Positions 6,589 through 8,414 of a stretch of 8,414 nt of DNA are shown piece after piece. The stretch spans positions 1 to 8,414 of the forward strand of contig JALRFN010000283.1 of the NCBI GenBank assembly GCA_023268425.1, given 5' to 3'. The notes beneath the pieces were generated by a model. It searched no databases, was not told the DNA's origin, and saw nothing but the letters and a program-made list of their open reading frames with translations. The position numbers and the translations under genes are program-made. Source of the stretch: Burkholderiaceae bacterium. Lineage in GTDB: Bacteria > Pseudomonadota > Gammaproteobacteria > Burkholderiales > Burkholderiaceae_C. The first letter of the stretch is position 1. The number at the start of each line of letters is the position of its first letter.

Positions 6589-7044
6589 CTAGAGCCCCCA
6601 AGTCGCTGCCAAGATCAAGCTGGCGATGGCGCCCAGGCTCAACTGCAAACGCAGCCGCAGCCACGCCTGGGGCCAAGCCAGCGCCGCGTTGTGTCGCCAG
6701 TCCATGAACCAAGTCAAGGCATACACCGCCGCCAAAGCCACCCACTGCGTCGGGCTGGGCAGCAAGGCTGCCGCACAGGCCAGCAGGCAAGGCACCACGC
6801 TCCAGGCCAGCAAGCGTCGGCGCATGTCTGCGGACAAATCCGGCAAGGCCAAGGCCCAAGCCCAACTCAAAGCCCCAACAAAGCTGACGATGGCCACCGC
6901 GTAAATCAGCAGCGCTTGCGTCCACAAACCGCCCAACTGCCAGGCCGACAGCAAGAGCACAGCAAAAGGCGCCCAACCACCGTAACCCAGCCAGCGCAGG
7001 GCGGGCCACAGGCTTTCATCAATCTTTGCTTGGTGTTCATTCAT
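6589..7044 (-). CDS. Small integral membrane protein, DUF3429-like
   Basis: This 151-residue, Trp/Leu/Ala-rich membrane protein has no known activity. Its ATG at 7044 overlaps the TGA of the upstream flavoprotein gene in an ATGA, which fixes the start and suggests coupled translation. Hydrophobic segments lie near residues 19-36, 43-67, 78-96, 99-115 and 131-148, giving about five helices. The second segment, YAVAIVSFVGALSWAWAL (48-65), resembles the conserved core of DUF3429 proteins (Tyr..., Ser-Phe-x-Gly, Trp-x-x-Ala-Leu), as does the preceding LGYGGWAPFAVLLL. I recognise the family by this pattern only. There is no signal peptide or enzyme motif. Leucine is mostly CTG, unlike the urt genes. 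Location next to a flavoprotein hints at a shared redox or membrane role, but nothing in the sequence proves it. Confidence 0.75.
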   Translation of the reverse strand: MNEHQAKIDESLWPALRWLGYGGWAPFAVLLLSAWQLGGLWTQALLIYAVAIVSFVGALSWAWALALPDLSADMRRRLLAWSVVPCLLACAAALLPSPTQWVALAAVYALTWFMDWRHNAALAWPQAWLRLRLQLSLGAIASLILAATWGL

Positions 7045-8009
7045 GGCGAGTTTCCGTTCATGAGGGCAAGCGCGGCGGCACGACCGCTGAGCCAGGCGCC
7101 TTCCACACGGCCACCAGCCAGCCAATCGCCCGCCACCGCAAGGCCCAAAGCCCGGTCATGGTAAGCCAACTGGGGCGCCGTTCCCGCCACGCGGGCGTAA
7201 CGCCAGCGGTGTGCTTGCAGCAATTGCGGCTGGGGCCAGCCCTGGGCCAGCAACCAGGCGCGGCTGCGCTCGGTAATGTCCGCGGGCGTGGCTTCCAGGT
7301 GCTCACGCGACGCCGCTTCACTCCAATGCAGCGCCCAACTGGCTGCGCTGCGGCCCGTTTTGTTGGCGTGGGCGCCGATCCAGGCGACCAAGGGGTCGTT
7401 GACGAAGGCACCGTCCCAGGCCTCGGGGGCCACCTCGGCCCATTGCACATGCACGGCCCAGCAAGGTGGCATGTCGATGCTCGACCACGCTGGCCACCAC
7501 GATTCGGGCAGCGCCGGGGCCAGCTCGCGCAACTGCGGCAGGGGCAGGGTGAACAAGACGGCGTCAAAGGCTTGTGGGTGTGAGCCGTGCGCCTCACTCT
7601 CCAGGCGCCAGCCGCCCGCTTCACGCGCGGTCTGTGTGATGCGGTGGCCGTTCAACAAGGGTGTGTCGGCCAGCAAAGCCCGCACCGGAGCGTGCATGCG
7701 GGGGCTGCCGACAAAGCGCGGCTGGTTCGAGCTGGTGCGCCAGCGATCACCCTCCCTGGCGACGATGGCCTGACCCCATGAGCTCACATGGCCTTGCCGC
7801 TGCCACTCGTGTACTTGTGCGGTGAAGTCAGGGTCGTGTGCAGTGAAGTACTGTGCACCGAGGTCGATGCCCCCGTCCCCGCTGCGACGCGTGGTCATGC
7901 GGCCCCCAGGGCCACGGGCTTTGTCAAAAACGCTGACTTGGTGATGTGGGCGCAAATGGGCGGCGGCGCTGGCGCCCGCCATGCCCGCGCCAATGATCGC
8001 GATGTGCAT
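7041..8009 (-). CDS. FAD-dependent oxidoreductase, renalase-like (amine-oxidase fold)
   Basis: This putative soluble flavoprotein has 322 residues and its substrate is unknown. The start at 8009 gives MHIAIIGAGMAGASAAAHL, with the Rossmann FAD-binding motif GAGMAG at 7-12 right at the N-terminus. It continues with FDKARGPGGRMTTRR (28-42), DLGAQYFTAHD (49-59) and a C-terminal FAD-contact segment AVAGDWLAGGRVEGAWLSG (291-309). This order is that of bacterial renalase-like NAD(P)/FAD amine oxidases. Animal renalase oxidises isomeric forms of reduced nicotinamide nucleotides, a possible housekeeping role here, but that is inference. No signal peptide or membrane helix is seen. A TTG at 8063 overlaps the ureG stop and would add 18 residues before the Rossmann motif; I reject it because the added region contains a strong hairpin. 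The 3' end overlaps the DUF3429 gene by ATGA. Confidence 0.88.
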   Translation of the reverse strand: MHIAIIGAGMAGASAAAHLRPHHQVSVFDKARGPGGRMTTRRSGDGGIDLGAQYFTAHDPDFTAQVHEWQRQGHVSSWGQAIVAREGDRWRTSSNQPRFVGSPRMHAPVRALLADTPLLNGHRITQTAREAGGWRLESEAHGSHPQAFDAVLFTLPLPQLRELAPALPESWWPAWSSIDMPPCWAVHVQWAEVAPEAWDGAFVNDPLVAWIGAHANKTGRSAASWALHWSEAASREHLEATPADITERSRAWLLAQGWPQPQLLQAHRWRYARVAGTAPQLAYHDRALGLAVAGDWLAGGRVEGAWLSGRAAALALMNGNSP

Positions 8010-8024
8010 GCGCGTGATTGTCCG

Positions 8025-8049
8025 CGCGAGCACCAATCCTGGTGCCGCG
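8025..8049 (-). other. Stem-loop between ureG and the flavoprotein gene
   Basis: Ten base pairs form around a 4-base loop: GCACCA 8030-8035 with TGGTGC 8040-8045, continued by CGCG 8025-8028 with CGCG 8046-8049 past one bulged base (A8029). It fills half of the 50-base gap. No T-run follows on the minus strand, so it is better read as an mRNA-stabilising or attenuating hairpin than as a full terminator. It ends 15 bases before the flavoprotein ATG, where no clear ribosome binding site is visible. Confidence 0.5.
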
Positions 8050-8059
8050 AGGGTTTTGA

Positions 8060-8414
8060 TCAAGCGGTGCTGGCTTGCAGCATGCCCCGCGCGACGATGA
8101 AGTCGATCACGTCGCGCAAGCCGTCTTGGGTTTTGAGGTTGGTCATGGTGAAGGGCTTGAGGCCTTTGGGGGAGGCGCGCATGCGTTCGGTGTCGGCGCG
8201 CATGACATCGAGGTTGGCGCCGACCATGGGCGCGAGGTCGGTCTTGTTGATGACGAAGAAGTCGCTTTTGGTGATGCCGGGGCCACCTTTGCGGGGGATT
8301 TTTTCGCCAGCGGCGACGTCAATCACGTAGATGGTGAGGTCAGAGAGTTCGGGGCTGAAGGTGGCGGCGAGGTTGTCCCCGCCGCTTTCAACGAACACCA
8401 CGTCGGCATTGGGA
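8060..8414 (-). CDS. ureG: Urease accessory protein UreG (partial, N-terminus outside window)
   Basis: This is the C-terminal part, about 117 residues, of the SIMIBI-class GTPase that delivers nickel during urease maturation together with UreF, UreD/UreH and UreE. The frame runs off the right edge as ...PNADVVFVESGGDNLAATF, so the P-loop and the Cys-Pro-His nickel-binding segment lie outside. Diagnostic stretches are ESGGDNLAATFSPELSDLTIYV, split here as ESGGDNL then SPELSDLTIYVIDVA, followed by GEKIPRKGGPGITKSDFFVI, and the guanine-specificity motif NKTDL. The C-terminus MRADTERMR...FTMTNLKTQDGL is also typical. UreG is usually last or near-last in ure operons, so structural urease genes are expected to the right of the window on the minus strand. 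Its TGA at 8060-8062 is followed by a hairpin and then the flavoprotein gene. Confidence 0.97.
   Translation of the reverse strand, partial: PNADVVFVESGGDNLAATFSPELSDLTIYVIDVAAGEKIPRKGGPGITKSDFFVINKTDLAPMVGANLDVMRADTERMRASPKGLKPFTMTNLKTQDGLRDVIDFIVARGMLQASTA

Noticed and set aside
5889..6707. Plus-strand open frame of 272 codons opposite purT
   Set aside because: Low-complexity His/Gly/Ala composition and no motif, while the opposite strand is an intact PurT with all key residues.
8010..8063. TTG 8063 start for the flavoprotein, overlapping the ureG stop
   Set aside because: It would add 18 residues before the Rossmann motif and translate through a strong hairpin. ATG 8009 places the FAD motif at residue 7, as expected.

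Overview
The window looks like ordinary chromosomal DNA from a GC-rich betaproteobacterium, most likely Burkholderiales and probably close to Comamonadaceae. This placement is inferred from overall protein character and from the pairing of a full urt operon with urease genes. It is not a database result. No tRNA, rRNA, CRISPR array, insertion sequence or prophage gene is visible.

Layout. The left two thirds (bases 1-5327, plus strand) hold the urea ABC transporter operon urtABCDE. The window opens inside urtA (periplasmic urea-binding protein, C-terminal part only). A 207-base spacer with strong stem-loops follows, then urtB and urtC (membrane permeases) and urtD and urtE (ATPases). urtB/urtC and urtC/urtD overlap by ATGA, which suggests translational coupling. 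urtE sits behind an 88-base gap with its own ribosome binding site.

The right third (5385-8414) is on the minus strand and converges on urtE. In transcription order it holds the 3' part of ureG (urease nickel-insertion GTPase), a renalase-like FAD oxidoreductase, a small DUF3429-type membrane protein and purT (formate-dependent GAR transformylase). The close packing (50-base gap, 4-base overlap, 58-base gap) makes one transcript plausible. The two gene sets meet end to end over 57 bases that hold a compound inverted repeat, a candidate shared terminator.

How it fits together. UrtABCDE imports urea at low external concentration and urease hydrolyses it to ammonia and carbon dioxide; UreG helps load nickel into urease. 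Uptake and breakdown are thus neighbours but on opposite strands. The three genes after ureG have no established urease role. I see no clearly new biological system here. The points most worth checking are the intercistronic hairpins (urtA-urtB and ureG-flavoprotein), the flavoprotein/DUF3429/purT tail behind ureG, and the contrast in codon choice between the two strands.
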